From CBDHFQ01 sp965262565 (GTDB lineage Bacteria > Bacteroidota > Bacteroidia > J057), in assembly GCA_965262565.1 (NCBI GenBank), contig CBDHFQ010000022.1, positions 1-32,809 on the forward strand: 32,809 nt of DNA, in the 5' to 3' direction. The position numbers and the translations under genes were made by a program. Each line of letters starts with the position of its first letter. Position 1 is the first letter of the stretch. Positions 15,628-25,037 of this stretch are shown here, piece by piece. The notes below the pieces were generated by a model, which made no database searches, was not told the origin of the DNA, and saw nothing but the letters and a program-made list of their open reading frames with translations.

Positions 15628-17124
15628 TTAGTCGGAAGCGAGTAAATTTGCCGTTTTTTGTAAGACTTCTTTCCAGCGATCATAACCTTCACTGTAAATG
15701 TCTGAGAGATCTGTTCGAGGCATAATGGTATCTATCTTATCTAGTCCATCAATTGCTTCTGAAATATCCTTATATGCCCCTATCCCAACTCCAGCCCCTC
15801 TGGCAGCTCCTTCTGATCCATTTGTATCTAATAAATCGATTTCAACTTGAGCTACAGTGGATAGGGCTTCACCAAATATTTGGCTAAGAAACATATTTCC
15901 GTAACCTGCTCTTATCACATTTATTTCGAGTCCCATATCTTTCATAATATCTATTCCATATCTAAAAGAATAAGCAATACCTTCATGAGCGGCACGTATT
16001 AAATGCGCATCTGTATGTATATTGAAATTGATATTGCTTACCTGAGCGCCCACATCCTGATTCATCAATACCCTTTCGGCTCCATTACCGAAAGGTAAAA
16101 TGGTTAACCCATCTGCTCCGGGTACAATTTCCAGGGCTAATTGGTTCATTTCTTCATAAGTCATATCCGAAAGATTCCTCTTTAACCAACTATTTAGAAT
16201 TCCCGTTCCATTGACACAAAGGAGTATTCCTAAACTGGTAAAGTCTCTGGTATGATTTACATGAGCAAAACTATTAACTCTGGATAAGGAATCGTAGGCT
16301 ATTTCATTTGTCACTCCATACACTACACCGGAAGTACCTGCAGTAGCAGCAATCTCTCCCGCGTTGACAGCTCCAAGGGAAAATGCGTTATTAGGCTGAT
16401 CTCCCGCTTTATAGGCTACAGGAGTTCCCTGTTTAAGACCTAACTCTTCAGCCGCTGAAGAAGATAATTCACCGAACACACTAAAAGAAGGCTGAGCACT
16501 AGGTAATAAAGAGGCATCAAATCCATAGTGATCAAGCAATAATTGAGCTGGAGTATTGTGGAGAAAGTCCCAAAAAATTCCTTCCGACAATCCCGATATA
16601 GAAGTGCTAATTTCCCCGGTCAATTTCATAGAGATAAAATCTCCTGGAAGCATTATCTTATGAATTTGGTCAAAAGTATCAGGTTCATTGTCTTTTACCC
16701 ATTTAAGTTTGGAAGCGGTAAAGTTTCCAGGAGAGTTTAATAAGTGAGGCAACACTTTCTCACTCCCTAACTCATCAAATGCTTTCCTCCCTATATCTAC
16801 CGCCCTGCTATCACACCATATAATAGAAGGTCTTAACACCTGATGTGATTGATCGACAACCACTAATCCATGCATTTGATAAGAAATTCCAATCCCTTTG
16901 ATCTCCTCGGCTTTAACAGTTGGTTGGTTCAGTATTTTATGGATAGCATAAACCGTATACTTCCACCACTTTTCGGGAGATTGCTCCGCCCATCCAGTTT
17001 GCGGAGCTAATATTTCCATTTCCTCTTCAGGGTAAGCTAAGTAAGCCAAAGCCTTACCACTGTCTCTATCAATGACAGATATCTTAACAGCAGAGGTACC
17101 CAAATCAATACCCAATAATTGCAT
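15628..17124 (-). CDS. xylB: Xylulokinase
   Basis: A 498-residue FGGY-family sugar kinase that phosphorylates D-xylulose with ATP, delivering xylulose 5-phosphate to the pentose phosphate pathway. The N-terminal ATP-binding strand reads LLGIDLGTSAVKISVID (Asp7 region), the substrate region has YQMHGLVVVD (about 82-91) and IIWCDSRA, and the catalytic base lies in YKAGDQPNNAFSLG (Asp242). The C-terminal FGGY domain contains IRAGYGNMFLSQIFGEALS and GSEGAARGAGVGIG. The length is normal. It sits between the sugar isomerase/epimerase gene (43 bp upstream) and xylA (26 bp downstream), which fixes the substrate assignment as xylulose rather than another ketose. Confidence 0.95.
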   Translation of the reverse strand: MQLLGIDLGTSAVKISVIDRDSGKALAYLAYPEEEMEILAPQTGWAEQSPEKWWKYTVYAIHKILNQPTVKAEEIKGIGISYQMHGLVVVDQSHQVLRPSIIWCDSRAVDIGRKAFDELGSEKVLPHLLNSPGNFTASKLKWVKDNEPDTFDQIHKIMLPGDFISMKLTGEISTSISGLSEGIFWDFLHNTPAQLLLDHYGFDASLLPSAQPSFSVFGELSSSAAEELGLKQGTPVAYKAGDQPNNAFSLGAVNAGEIAATAGTSGVVYGVTNEIAYDSLSRVNSFAHVNHTRDFTSLGILLCVNGTGILNSWLKRNLSDMTYEEMNQLALEIVPGADGLTILPFGNGAERVLMNQDVGAQVSNINFNIHTDAHLIRAAHEGIAYSFRYGIDIMKDMGLEINVIRAGYGNMFLSQIFGEALSTVAQVEIDLLDTNGSEGAARGAGVGIGAYKDISEAIDGLDKIDTIMPRTDLSDIYSEGYDRWKEVLQKTANLLASD

Positions 17125-17167
17125 AAATATCCAATTAGATCAATAAAAATTGTACAAGTACCAAAAG

Positions 17168-18220
17168 CTACAAACCAAGGATGCGTTTATTGGCTTCATC
17201 ATCCACTCCACTCGAAGCAAAATCATCAAATGCTTGCTCTGTCACACGAATGATATGGTCTTCGATAAATACTGCTCCTTCTTCTGCTCCTTGTTCAGGA
17301 TGCTTAAGACAATCTTCCCATTCTAATACCGCCCAACCTGAATAATCGTATTGGGTCAACTTGCTGAAGACTGACATAAAATCTACATCCCCATCTCCTA
17401 AAGATCTAAATCTTCCGGGTCTTTCTACCCATCCCTGGTATCCACCATATACACCAGATTTTCCTGTTGCATTAAATTCAGCATCTTTTACGTGAAACAT
17501 CTTTAAAAAATCGTGATAGATGTCGATATGGGCCAAATAATCCAATTGCTGTAAAACAAAGTGGCTGGGATCGTATAACATATTTACCCTACCATGTTGA
17601 TTTGTAGCTTCAAAAAATCTTTCAAAGGTAATCCCATCGTGTAAATCTTCTCCTGGATGGATTTCGTAGCACAGATCTATTCCTTCTTCATCAAAGACAT
17701 TTAAAATGGGAACCCATCTTTCAGCCAATTCTTTAAATCCTGCTTCTACCAAACCAGCAGGTCTTTGTGGCCATGGATACATATAGGGCCATAACAATGC
17801 GCCTGAAAAAGTTACACAGGCAGACAAACCTAAATTACTACTGGCTTTTGCGGCCATTTTCAGTTGGTTTATAGCCCATTCTGTTCGTGCTTTGGGATTC
17901 TTTCGAACTGATTCAGGAGCAAATCCATCAAACATTTCATCATAGGCAGGATGAACAGCTACTAATTGACCCTGAAGATGGGCAGATAATTCGGTGATTT
18001 GTAAACCAGCTTCAGCAGCTATTCCTTTTAATTCATCTGCATAGGTTTTGCTTTCAGCAGCTTTCGCCAGATCCATTGCTCTACTATCCCATGTGGGAAC
18101 TTGAACACCAATGTATCCCAATTCTGCTGCCCATTCGCAGATAGAAGAAAATTCATTAAATGGAGCTTTGTCCCCCATAAATTGAGCTAAAAATATAGCA
18201 GGTCCTTTAATTGTCTTCAT
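17168..18220 (-). CDS. Sugar phosphate isomerase/epimerase (xylose isomerase-like TIM barrel)
   Basis: A 350-residue TIM-barrel protein of the AP-endonuclease-2 superfamily that includes sugar isomerases, epimerases and dehydratases. Likely divalent-metal ligands are in LCYEIHPGEDLHDG (Glu), NMLYDPSHFVLQQLDYL (Asp), FHVKDAEFN (His) and WAVLEWED (Glu), one near the end of successive strands. There is no signal peptide. Bacteroidota often pair this family with Gfo/Idh/MocA oxidoreductases, as here (18 bp from the upstream gene); together such pairs are thought to oxidise and epimerise sugars or 3-keto-sugars. Its presence in a xylose unit suggests it acts on a xylose- or xyloside-related compound, but the substrate cannot be read from sequence. 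Confidence 0.9.
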   Translation of the reverse strand: MKTIKGPAIFLAQFMGDKAPFNEFSSICEWAAELGYIGVQVPTWDSRAMDLAKAAESKTYADELKGIAAEAGLQITELSAHLQGQLVAVHPAYDEMFDGFAPESVRKNPKARTEWAINQLKMAAKASSNLGLSACVTFSGALLWPYMYPWPQRPAGLVEAGFKELAERWVPILNVFDEEGIDLCYEIHPGEDLHDGITFERFFEATNQHGRVNMLYDPSHFVLQQLDYLAHIDIYHDFLKMFHVKDAEFNATGKSGVYGGYQGWVERPGRFRSLGDGDVDFMSVFSKLTQYDYSGWAVLEWEDCLKHPEQGAEEGAVFIEDHIIRVTEQAFDDFASSGVDDEANKRILGL

Positions 18221-18238
18221 AAAAAGTTTAGAATTGAT

Positions 18239-19396
18239 TTATACATTAAACGAATACCACTTTTGATCACTTTTACTTGAAGCCACAACAGCTTCAATAA
18301 ATGCCATACCTCTAATCCCATCATCTACTGTTGGGAAATCATTATATACCGGTTCAGGTGTTTCACCTGCTAACCTCGCTCTCAAACAAATGGCAAAGTT
18401 CCGGTAAATGTTTGCAAAAGCCTCAAGGTATCCCTCGGGGTGTCCAGCTGGAATTCTGGTATGTGCATTTGATGCTTCTGATAATTCTCCTACTCCCGTT
18501 CGTATAATCTGCTTCCCGGAATTTGTTTTAAACAATAAGGTATTAGGACTCATCTGATGCCACGCTAATCCTCCAGTCTCCCCATATATTCTAATGTTTA
18601 AACTGTTTTCTTCCCCTTGTGAAATTTGGCTACAATGAAGGATTCCCTTAGCTCCATTATCAAAATGAAGTAACACATTGCCATCATCATCTAACATTCT
18701 TCCCTCTACAAAGGTGGTTAAATCTGCACAAAGCTCTGTGATTTGTAGCCCTGTAATGTATTCTGCAAGATTTTCAGCATGCGAACCGATATCTCCCATA
18801 GAACCTGCTACCCCAGATTTTGTAGGATCTGTCCTCCAGGAAGCCTGTTTTTGCCCAGTTCCTTCCAGAAATGTGGATAACCATCCCTGTGGATATTCTA
18901 CAACAATTTTTCTGATGTTGCCCAGTTTTCCTTGCCTTACCATATCTCTGGCTTCTTTAACCATGGGATAGCCGGTATAATTGTGCGTTAAAGCAAATAA
19001 TAATCCCGTTTCCTCTACTATTCTCTTCAAGTCCTTGGCTTCTTCCAAAGAAAAAGCCAAAGGTTTATCGCAAACTACATGAAATCCATTTTCCAGTGCT
19101 AATTTTGCAGGAGGATAATGCATGTGATTAGGAGTTACAATAGAAATAAAATCCATTCTTTCACCTTCAGGCAACTCTTTCTCCTTCAGGATCATCTCCT
19201 CAAATGATCCATAAGACCTTTCTGCAGGAAGAAATAATTCAGCACCTGATTTTTTAGATTTTTCAGGATTACTGCTGAAAGCTCCGCATACTAATTCAAT
19301 TTGCCCATCGAGAGCTGCTGCCATTCTGTGAACGGCTCCAATAAAAGCACCAATACCTCCCCCCACCATTCCCATTCGCATTTTTCGGTTTGCCAT
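18239..19396 (-). CDS. Gfo/Idh/MocA-family NAD(P)-dependent oxidoreductase
   Basis: A 385-residue dehydrogenase. The Rossmann motif GMVGGGIGAFIGAVHR starts at residue 9; VTPNHMHYPPAKLALENGFH and CDKPLAF (110-112 DKP in place of the more usual EKP) follow, as expected for the cofactor and active-site loops. The C-terminal half has GSMGDIGSHAENLAEYITG, containing the conserved Asp and His of the substrate site. Members oxidise or reduce sugars, inositols and related polyols. It is the first gene of the xylose unit and probably works with the sugar isomerase/epimerase directly downstream. No twin-arginine or Sec signal is present, so it is cytoplasmic. Confidence 0.92.
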   Translation of the reverse strand: MANRKMRMGMVGGGIGAFIGAVHRMAAALDGQIELVCGAFSSNPEKSKKSGAELFLPAERSYGSFEEMILKEKELPEGERMDFISIVTPNHMHYPPAKLALENGFHVVCDKPLAFSLEEAKDLKRIVEETGLLFALTHNYTGYPMVKEARDMVRQGKLGNIRKIVVEYPQGWLSTFLEGTGQKQASWRTDPTKSGVAGSMGDIGSHAENLAEYITGLQITELCADLTTFVEGRMLDDDGNVLLHFDNGAKGILHCSQISQGEENSLNIRIYGETGGLAWHQMSPNTLLFKTNSGKQIIRTGVGELSEASNAHTRIPAGHPEGYLEAFANIYRNFAICLRARLAGETPEPVYNDFPTVDDGIRGMAFIEAVVASSKSDQKWYSFNV

Positions 19397-19442
19397 AAGT
19401 TGCGAGTAATTTATTTGATAGTAGTTAACAATAAGGAAAAGT

Positions 19443-19450
19443 CGAATATA
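19443..19450 (-). promoter_or_regulatory. Weak -7-like box upstream of the xylose unit
   Basis: Minus-strand TATATTCG differs from TAnnTTTG at one base and lies 46 bp before the oxidoreductase ATG at 19396, in the 78-bp gap after thrC. Read-through from thrC is the alternative. Confidence 0.25.
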
Positions 19451-19474
19451 TAAACTTTTTCACATCAGCTCATA

Positions 19475-20779
19475 TTAATCAGTCATAGAAAATAAGAATT
19501 CCCGAAATTGCTCATATGAATTATCCAAATGAACAGCATGCTTAGGTTTATCAGATAATATGGCTAATCGTTCCGGGACTTCTACTTTTTGTCCTATGAC
19601 CGGTTCTACGACATCGAGAAACTTGGATGGATGTGCTGTTTCAAGAAATATGCCGTTAGTTTGAGTATACTTTTTTTGAAACTCTAACAGCGCCAAATAT
19701 CCCACGGCACCATGTGGGTCCATAAGGTAATTATAGGTATCAAAGACTTGTCTAATAGCACTTCTCGTTTGATGATCATCAAAATAGTATCCCGATAATA
19801 TCTTTTTAATTGCGGACCAATTTTTATTATACAGATCCATCATTCGGGCAAAATTACTAGGACGCCCTACATCCATAGCGTTAGATATGGTTTTAACTGA
19901 ATTTTTTGGTGAAAACTGGCCTGAAAATAAATATCGGGGTACTACATTATTCAGGTTGGTTGCAGCGATAAATCTTTTGATGGGAAGTCCCATCTTTTTT
20001 GCTATCAGACCTGCTGTGAGATTTCCAAAATTTCCACTGGGAACCGAGACAACTATCGCTCTTTGATCTATGGGTAGCTGTTGCCAGGCTCTGAAATAAT
20101 AAAAGGTTTGTGGTATCAGTCGAGCAATATTGATGGAATTTGCAGAAGAAAGTCTGAGATGCTGGTTAAGTGTTACATCCAAAAAGGCTTTCTTTACAAG
20201 TGCTTGACAATCATCAAAACTACCTTTTACTTCCAATGCGGTTATATTCTCTCCCAAAGAAGTTAATTGCTTCTCCTGTAAATGGCTCACTTTTCCTGAA
20301 GGATAAAGGATAATTACCCTTATCCGGTTCGATCCCAAAAACCCATTAGCTACTGCTCCTCCGGTATCTCCACTAGTGGCAACCAAAATATTTAATGTCT
20401 TTTCTTCATCTCTGATAAGATAGGACATCAATTGCGCCATAAAGCGAGCACCAAAATCTTTAAAAGCTAAGGATGGGCCATGGAAAAGTTCTAATATATG
20501 TACATCATCATTAAGAGAAACGATGGGAGCATCAAAGGTGATCGTTCGATCGATAATTTCCCTAAGATTGCGAATAGGAATTGCTTGCTCGAACAAATGA
20601 TGAACCACCTGGAAGGCTATATCATTGAAGGACATTTGCCTCATATCAGAAATAGTTTTACGAGGCAATGGCCGAATAAATTCTGGCATGTACAAACCAT
20701 TATCAGGGGGTAAGCCTTTTAATACAGCTTCACGTAAATCAACAAAATCAAATGGATTATTTGTACTATACAATCGCAT
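19475..20779 (-). CDS. thrC: Threonine synthase
   Basis: A 434-residue PLP enzyme that converts O-phosphohomoserine to threonine, the last step of threonine biosynthesis. It begins MRLYSTNNPFDFVDLREAVL and KGLPPDNGLYMPE, the family's usual opening. The PLP lysine is in LFHGPSLAFKDFGARF (Lys107), the phosphate loop is VATSGDTGGAVANGF, and SVPSGNFGNLTAG is also typical. The length fits. It stands alone here, without thrA or thrB neighbours, unlike in many Bacteroidota. It is divergent from the small lipoprotein at 20859 and lies 78 bp upstream of the xylose unit on the same strand; a functional link to that unit is unlikely. Confidence 0.95.
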   Translation of the reverse strand: MRLYSTNNPFDFVDLREAVLKGLPPDNGLYMPEFIRPLPRKTISDMRQMSFNDIAFQVVHHLFEQAIPIRNLREIIDRTITFDAPIVSLNDDVHILELFHGPSLAFKDFGARFMAQLMSYLIRDEEKTLNILVATSGDTGGAVANGFLGSNRIRVIILYPSGKVSHLQEKQLTSLGENITALEVKGSFDDCQALVKKAFLDVTLNQHLRLSSANSINIARLIPQTFYYFRAWQQLPIDQRAIVVSVPSGNFGNLTAGLIAKKMGLPIKRFIAATNLNNVVPRYLFSGQFSPKNSVKTISNAMDVGRPSNFARMMDLYNKNWSAIKKILSGYYFDDHQTRSAIRQVFDTYNYLMDPHGAVGYLALLEFQKKYTQTNGIFLETAHPSKFLDVVEPVIGQKVEVPERLAILSDKPKHAVHLDNSYEQFREFLFSMTD

Positions 20780-20858
20780 GTGCCAAGCTCAATTAAACTA
20801 AAATCTCGAAATGAGGTTATTAATTACTAACTGCAATGATAAGGAATATTTTTTAGTC

Positions 20859-21473
20859 ATGAACCCCATTTATTTCATTAGAAGATATTACTTCTTCATA
20901 TTAGCTTGTTTGAGTAGCCAGCTATTTATAGGCTGTCAAGCACAACCCGACCCATCGTTAGCAAATATTTTTGAACCACTGGACGGTACCTGGAAAGGTA
21001 TATTTACCATTTATACAGATACAACCGGCCAACAGCCAGGAAACGTACAGCCCAGAATATCAGATCCTTCCTATTTAAAACAACTACCTTTGAAAGTAAC
21101 TGATCAAATTGAGGTGGTTCAAGTATATGTATCTGAATCGCCCTTTTTCCAAACCGTAGAAATAACAGACACCTACACAAATTCAGAAGGAAAATTGAAC
21201 AAAGTTAAAAGCAATGGATACAATCAAGTAAAAGGTAAAGAGTTAGTATGTATCGTAAATAAGCCTGATGAGCAAGTCATTCATCAAGGTAGTTCGCCTG
21301 AAGAAAATATCATAATATGGGAAAGGCAAGTCACAAATCCTTTGAAAGTAGAATATTTCTATGAAAAGGTAGAAGAAGAAACGTATTCTATCCTGGGTTG
21401 GGGATATTATGGAGATGATCAACCAGAGTTGAGTCCTAAGACCTGGTTTTACGCAGAGTATAAAAAACAATAA
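20859..21473 (+). CDS. Small lipoprotein of unknown function
   Basis: A 204-residue protein when started at the ATG at 20859, which puts the lipobox LFIGC (Cys26) after a normal signal peptide (MNPIYFIRRYYFFILACLSS). An upstream in-frame ATG at 20811 would add 16 residues before the signal and lies close to the thrC start; the shorter form is preferred. The mature part opens ANIFEPLDGTWKGIFTIY and is rich in predicted beta strands (DQIEVVQVYVSES, KVEYFYEK, YSILGWGYYGD), which suggests a lipocalin- or DUF1579-like barrel. I do not recognise the family. No partner gene is evident, since its neighbours face the other way. Confidence 0.75.
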   Translation: MNPIYFIRRYYFFILACLSSQLFIGCQAQPDPSLANIFEPLDGTWKGIFTIYTDTTGQQPGNVQPRISDPSYLKQLPLKVTDQIEVVQVYVSESPFFQTVEITDTYTNSEGKLNKVKSNGYNQVKGKELVCIVNKPDEQVIHQGSSPEENIIIWERQVTNPLKVEYFYEKVEEETYSILGWGYYGDDQPELSPKTWFYAEYKKQ

Positions 21474-21498
21474 GCTGGTCCCAGTAATTAATTAAAGC

Positions 21499-21527
21499 AA
21501 AAAAAAGGCTGTCAATTAAGACAGCCT
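21499..21527 (-). terminator. Rho-independent terminator after the DUF1501 gene
   Basis: On the minus strand AGGCTGTC-TTAATT-GACAGCCT, a perfect 8-bp stem with a 6-base loop, runs straight into a T-run (21499-21506). It lies 34 bp after the stop codon at 21562. In the plus direction there is no T-run, so it serves mainly the minus-strand unit. Confidence 0.85.
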
Positions 21528-21561
21528 CTAAAGGATGCGTGGTTGAAAGGTAGGATAAATT

Positions 21562-23310
21562 TTAATTATGTTGAACCATCACTTTATGTGTGGCATAAAT
21601 TGATTCTGCGTCTGTACGAACTTTAGGAACAATCTGTAAAATATAAACCCCATCATTCAAATCCTCGGTTTGAATTGTTGTTTTATTCTCGCCTTTGTAA
21701 AGGTTTATATTCACTTTCTTAACTTGTCTTCCACTCATATCAATCAAGACCGCTTCTGCAGCAGCTAATCTGTCTGACTGAACAGTAACTTCAAACTGTG
21801 TAGAAGCTGGATTAGGATATACATTTAATCCCAATTGGTTTTCTACTTCTGTATCTATAGAAGTAGTAATGGGAGGTGGAGTATCATCACAAGCTGGATC
21901 TGCTACAAAATTAATCGCATTCCCTTGATCATCTATATAGTTACTATTTATTAAATCAAGTTTTCTGCTGGTAAAATCCAGGAATTCCACGTTTTGCATT
22001 GTCCCATCATTTGCTCCAAACCAATCTTGAATGATAGTTGCAAACACTTGCCTGTAATCGTGCTCGAAACCTTGGACACGATTGTTCTTTAAATTAGCAA
22101 TGTCTGGATTCGTTCCGGTTACTCCAGGATTTATTCCTTTCCCTACCACAAGCATAGGTGCTGAAGAACCGTGGTCTGTTCCCCAGTCTCCGTTTTCTTT
22201 CACCTGTCTTCCAAATTCGGAAAAAGTAACCGTTAACACTCTGTCTTCAAGTCCTTGTGCTTTCAAATCTTCATGGAAAGCTCTAATCCCTTCAGATAAG
22301 TGATATAATAGCGCTCCATGGCCACCGAAGGAAGGCTTTCCAGCGATAGCCTGATTTGCGTGAGTATCAAATCCTCCCATTCTGGCAAGATAAACACGTG
22401 TTTTACATCCACCACTAATTAATCTGGCAATAGTTCTCAATTGAGGGGCAAGTCTGTTATTGTAGTTACTCCCTGCTGTAGTGTGATAAGATTCGGGATA
22501 AACTACTCCAGTAGCATTTGTACCAGCTTCATAACGTTGGGCTAGTACTTCAGCATATACATTAGTACTTGAAATCTGCTCTAAAACATACTTTAACTCT
22601 CTTCCATAATCAGAATCTGGAACATTTTCAGGTAATAAACCTGTTACTCCCTGGATCTCTTGTAAAAAATTAGTGGGATTATTACTCAGGGTGAGCCCCA
22701 TAGGAATACCCGCCACTCTATGAAATCCTAGAGAAACAATATGGCTTCCAAATTCCAATCCAGGAGGATCTGGCATAATATCATTAGGATAATCAGTTGG
22801 GTAATTGGGATATTTATGATCCAGATATCTACCAAACCAACCTGAATCGGGTGAAACAGATCGATCCGTACCATCTACCCCACTCAGCCAAATATCCTTT
22901 CCACGGAAATGAGACCCATTATTATTTGTATAGGATACATTCTGAACAATATTCACTTTTCCCTGATCGTAAAGATCTTTGATTCCAATCATATCAGGGT
23001 GAAGTCCAACTTGATCTTTAACATCTAAAGTGGTGTCTAAATCCAGATACTTTCTGGGACCGCTATTAAGTATTCCTATAACTGGTCGATAATTTTTATA
23101 TAAATCGTATTGATCTAATGGTATAACTGTATTAAGGCCATCATTTCCACCGTGTAACTGTATTAATACTAAAACTCTGTCATTCACTTGTTCACAGTCA
23201 AAGGACTGCATCATTAAAGAACGGCCCATAGTTCTGATAGGAAGGCCATTGACAAACATGGAGCCCGCAGCAAGAGGGAGCGAACGCTTAAAAAATGATC
23301 TACGTTTCAT
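21562..23310 (-). CDS. DUF1501 protein with Tat-like signal and T9SS type A sorting domain
   Basis: A 582-residue exported protein. The N-terminus MKRRSFFKRSLPLAAGSMFV carries a twin-arginine motif (RRSFFKR), as is usual for DUF1501 proteins. The DUF1501 domain (about 45-470) belongs to the alkaline phosphatase/sulfatase-like superfamily: VLIQLHGGNDGLNTVIPL, ARMGGFDTHANQ, VTFSEFGRQVKEN and WGTDHGSSAPMLVVG are its hallmarks, with probable metal-binding Asp and His residues. The last 80 residues (LNVYPNPASTQFEVTV ... DLNDGVYILQI) are a type A sorting domain, directing export by T9SS. The substrate is unknown. It follows the DUF1800 gene by 62 bp, the standard pairing for these families, and ends at a strong terminator. 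Confidence 0.93.
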   Translation of the reverse strand: MKRRSFFKRSLPLAAGSMFVNGLPIRTMGRSLMMQSFDCEQVNDRVLVLIQLHGGNDGLNTVIPLDQYDLYKNYRPVIGILNSGPRKYLDLDTTLDVKDQVGLHPDMIGIKDLYDQGKVNIVQNVSYTNNNGSHFRGKDIWLSGVDGTDRSVSPDSGWFGRYLDHKYPNYPTDYPNDIMPDPPGLEFGSHIVSLGFHRVAGIPMGLTLSNNPTNFLQEIQGVTGLLPENVPDSDYGRELKYVLEQISSTNVYAEVLAQRYEAGTNATGVVYPESYHTTAGSNYNNRLAPQLRTIARLISGGCKTRVYLARMGGFDTHANQAIAGKPSFGGHGALLYHLSEGIRAFHEDLKAQGLEDRVLTVTFSEFGRQVKENGDWGTDHGSSAPMLVVGKGINPGVTGTNPDIANLKNNRVQGFEHDYRQVFATIIQDWFGANDGTMQNVEFLDFTSRKLDLINSNYIDDQGNAINFVADPACDDTPPPITTSIDTEVENQLGLNVYPNPASTQFEVTVQSDRLAAAEAVLIDMSGRQVKKVNINLYKGENKTTIQTEDLNDGVYILQIVPKVRTDAESIYATHKVMVQHN

Positions 23311-23372
23311 ATATGCTATTTCTTAGAAACTTCTTTTGGATAATGAGTAATTCGAAATGAAAAATAAATAGA

Positions 23373-25037
23373 TTAACCTAATTGAAATTCAGGTGATTGT
23401 AAAATACCAATAACCAATCTCTGTATTAATTCGCGCACAACACTATCATCTCCTCCAGTATTGTACAGATCAAATTCATTCATCCAGTTCATTTCAGAAA
23501 GATTATCTAATAAAAGTTCATTGAGAAAATAGCTGAATCGTTCATTGTCGATAGGCATAGGCAGAAGATAATCGACTAGTTCCTGAACAAGATGACTTCC
23601 AATTCTAGGTCCGGGATGTGGCCCTGGTACACCTGCTGGATCAGGACCTTCAAAATCCGAAATATTTTCCTTATCCATTACAAATGCCAAAATATCGACA
23701 CTTAATAGCTCATCTCCATCCACATGTCTACCTGTAAGTGAATATCTAGCTGGAATAGATTTAGCACTTATCCATAAACGATTGTATTCTGGTGGCTGGA
23801 ATACTGGTTCATAACCAGCTACATCTGGTGGGGCAAACAAGTCAAAACACGCATTGGATAGAAGCTTGATGAGACCGCTTTTGTAAAAGGAAACATAAGA
23901 TTCAAAAGCATCAACGGTCGGGTCAGGAACAATTACTTTTAAAAATCTAACGGTTCCAATTTGTAATTCTAAAGGAGACTTGATAAGTGCACCTACGATC
24001 TCGTCATCAGTATTCGCGTTATCTTCGTCATAAAAATGCTTACTCGAAAGTAATCGCTTAATGGGAGCCAATATATTATAGTCATTAGTTCTCAGAATAT
24101 TAGCCATTGGTATAATGATATCCCCCATGACCTCATCTGATATCTCAGTCCTCACAAAAAAGCGATAAATTCTTTTGCTAATTGAGATAGCTGTGGCGTT
24201 TTTTTCAAAAATCATATCTACGAATTCCTGCAACTCTTCTAACATTCCCTCCTCTGTATCTCTTCCGAGAATAATTTTACTATCGTAAATACTTGAAAAT
24301 TCCTTTGGCTCCAGATCATGTCTATCCACGGAAATAACTGCTCTTGGCATACCCGTCTCTGGATCAAGATTTAATGGGTCATCCCATTGAGTATTAAGCC
24401 TGAATCCTGTTAATAATCTTGCGGCCGCTCTAATATCATCCTCTGTAAAGTTTGTATAATTGTCTTCTGCAATCTGTGGACCTTTACCGATAGTGAATAA
24501 TTCAAAGAATTCCCTGGCGAAATTTTCATTGGGATTTCCTCTTTTACTCTCACCAATGTCAAGGTATTCATTCATACCTCCATCAAGGCAAATTTTAAAG
24601 GCTAAATCTTTGTAGCTTCCGCTTACATAGTGCATTAATAAACGTAGCGTATAATAATGATTCTCACTGAATTTGATTTCTTGCCATGAAGTACTAAAAC
24701 TGGTGTGCAAGAAAAAGTGAACTTTAGTAAACGCACTAATAGGAAGGGTTGGGTTCAATACCTGGTGCATCCACCAAGCATTCACGATCTCATGTAAATC
24801 TGTGTCATCACTGTTTGCTCCAGTTCTTCCACTGATTACCCAAGTCTCACCCGTTTGTGGATCGACAGGATGATCAGGAAGAGGAGGAAAGGAAAATAAT
24901 TCATCTACCGCTTCGGTTGGAGTCTTTTCTGCAAAGGCATCGATCTCCTGACGATTGGGACCGAAAGTAGCTCTTCGAAGTAGATGCGCAGCAAGGTGTT
25001 TACCTAATAAATCTGTTTTTGGTTCTAATGAAGCCAT
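23373..25037 (-). CDS. DUF1800 domain protein
   Basis: A 554-residue protein of the DUF1800 family, recognised from HLLRRATFGPNRQEIDAF at the start, FFLHTSFSTSW, the GNPNENFAREFFELFTIG motif, DDIRAAARLLTG and PPDVAGYEP near the end. The family function is unknown; it is almost always encoded beside DUF1501, as here, where it is the upstream partner. No clear signal peptide is visible at the N-terminus (MASLEPKTDLLGKHLAAH), so its route to the partner's compartment is unclear. A -7 box lies 65 bp upstream of the start. Confidence 0.92.
   Translation of the reverse strand: MASLEPKTDLLGKHLAAHLLRRATFGPNRQEIDAFAEKTPTEAVDELFSFPPLPDHPVDPQTGETWVISGRTGANSDDTDLHEIVNAWWMHQVLNPTLPISAFTKVHFFLHTSFSTSWQEIKFSENHYYTLRLLMHYVSGSYKDLAFKICLDGGMNEYLDIGESKRGNPNENFAREFFELFTIGKGPQIAEDNYTNFTEDDIRAAARLLTGFRLNTQWDDPLNLDPETGMPRAVISVDRHDLEPKEFSSIYDSKIILGRDTEEGMLEELQEFVDMIFEKNATAISISKRIYRFFVRTEISDEVMGDIIIPMANILRTNDYNILAPIKRLLSSKHFYDEDNANTDDEIVGALIKSPLELQIGTVRFLKVIVPDPTVDAFESYVSFYKSGLIKLLSNACFDLFAPPDVAGYEPVFQPPEYNRLWISAKSIPARYSLTGRHVDGDELLSVDILAFVMDKENISDFEGPDPAGVPGPHPGPRIGSHLVQELVDYLLPMPIDNERFSYFLNELLLDNLSEMNWMNEFDLYNTGGDDSVVRELIQRLVIGILQSPEFQLG

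Noticed and set aside
18678..18971. Plus-strand 97-codon frame inside the oxidoreductase gene
   Set aside because: It is entirely antisense to a well-conserved coding region and has no family resemblance.
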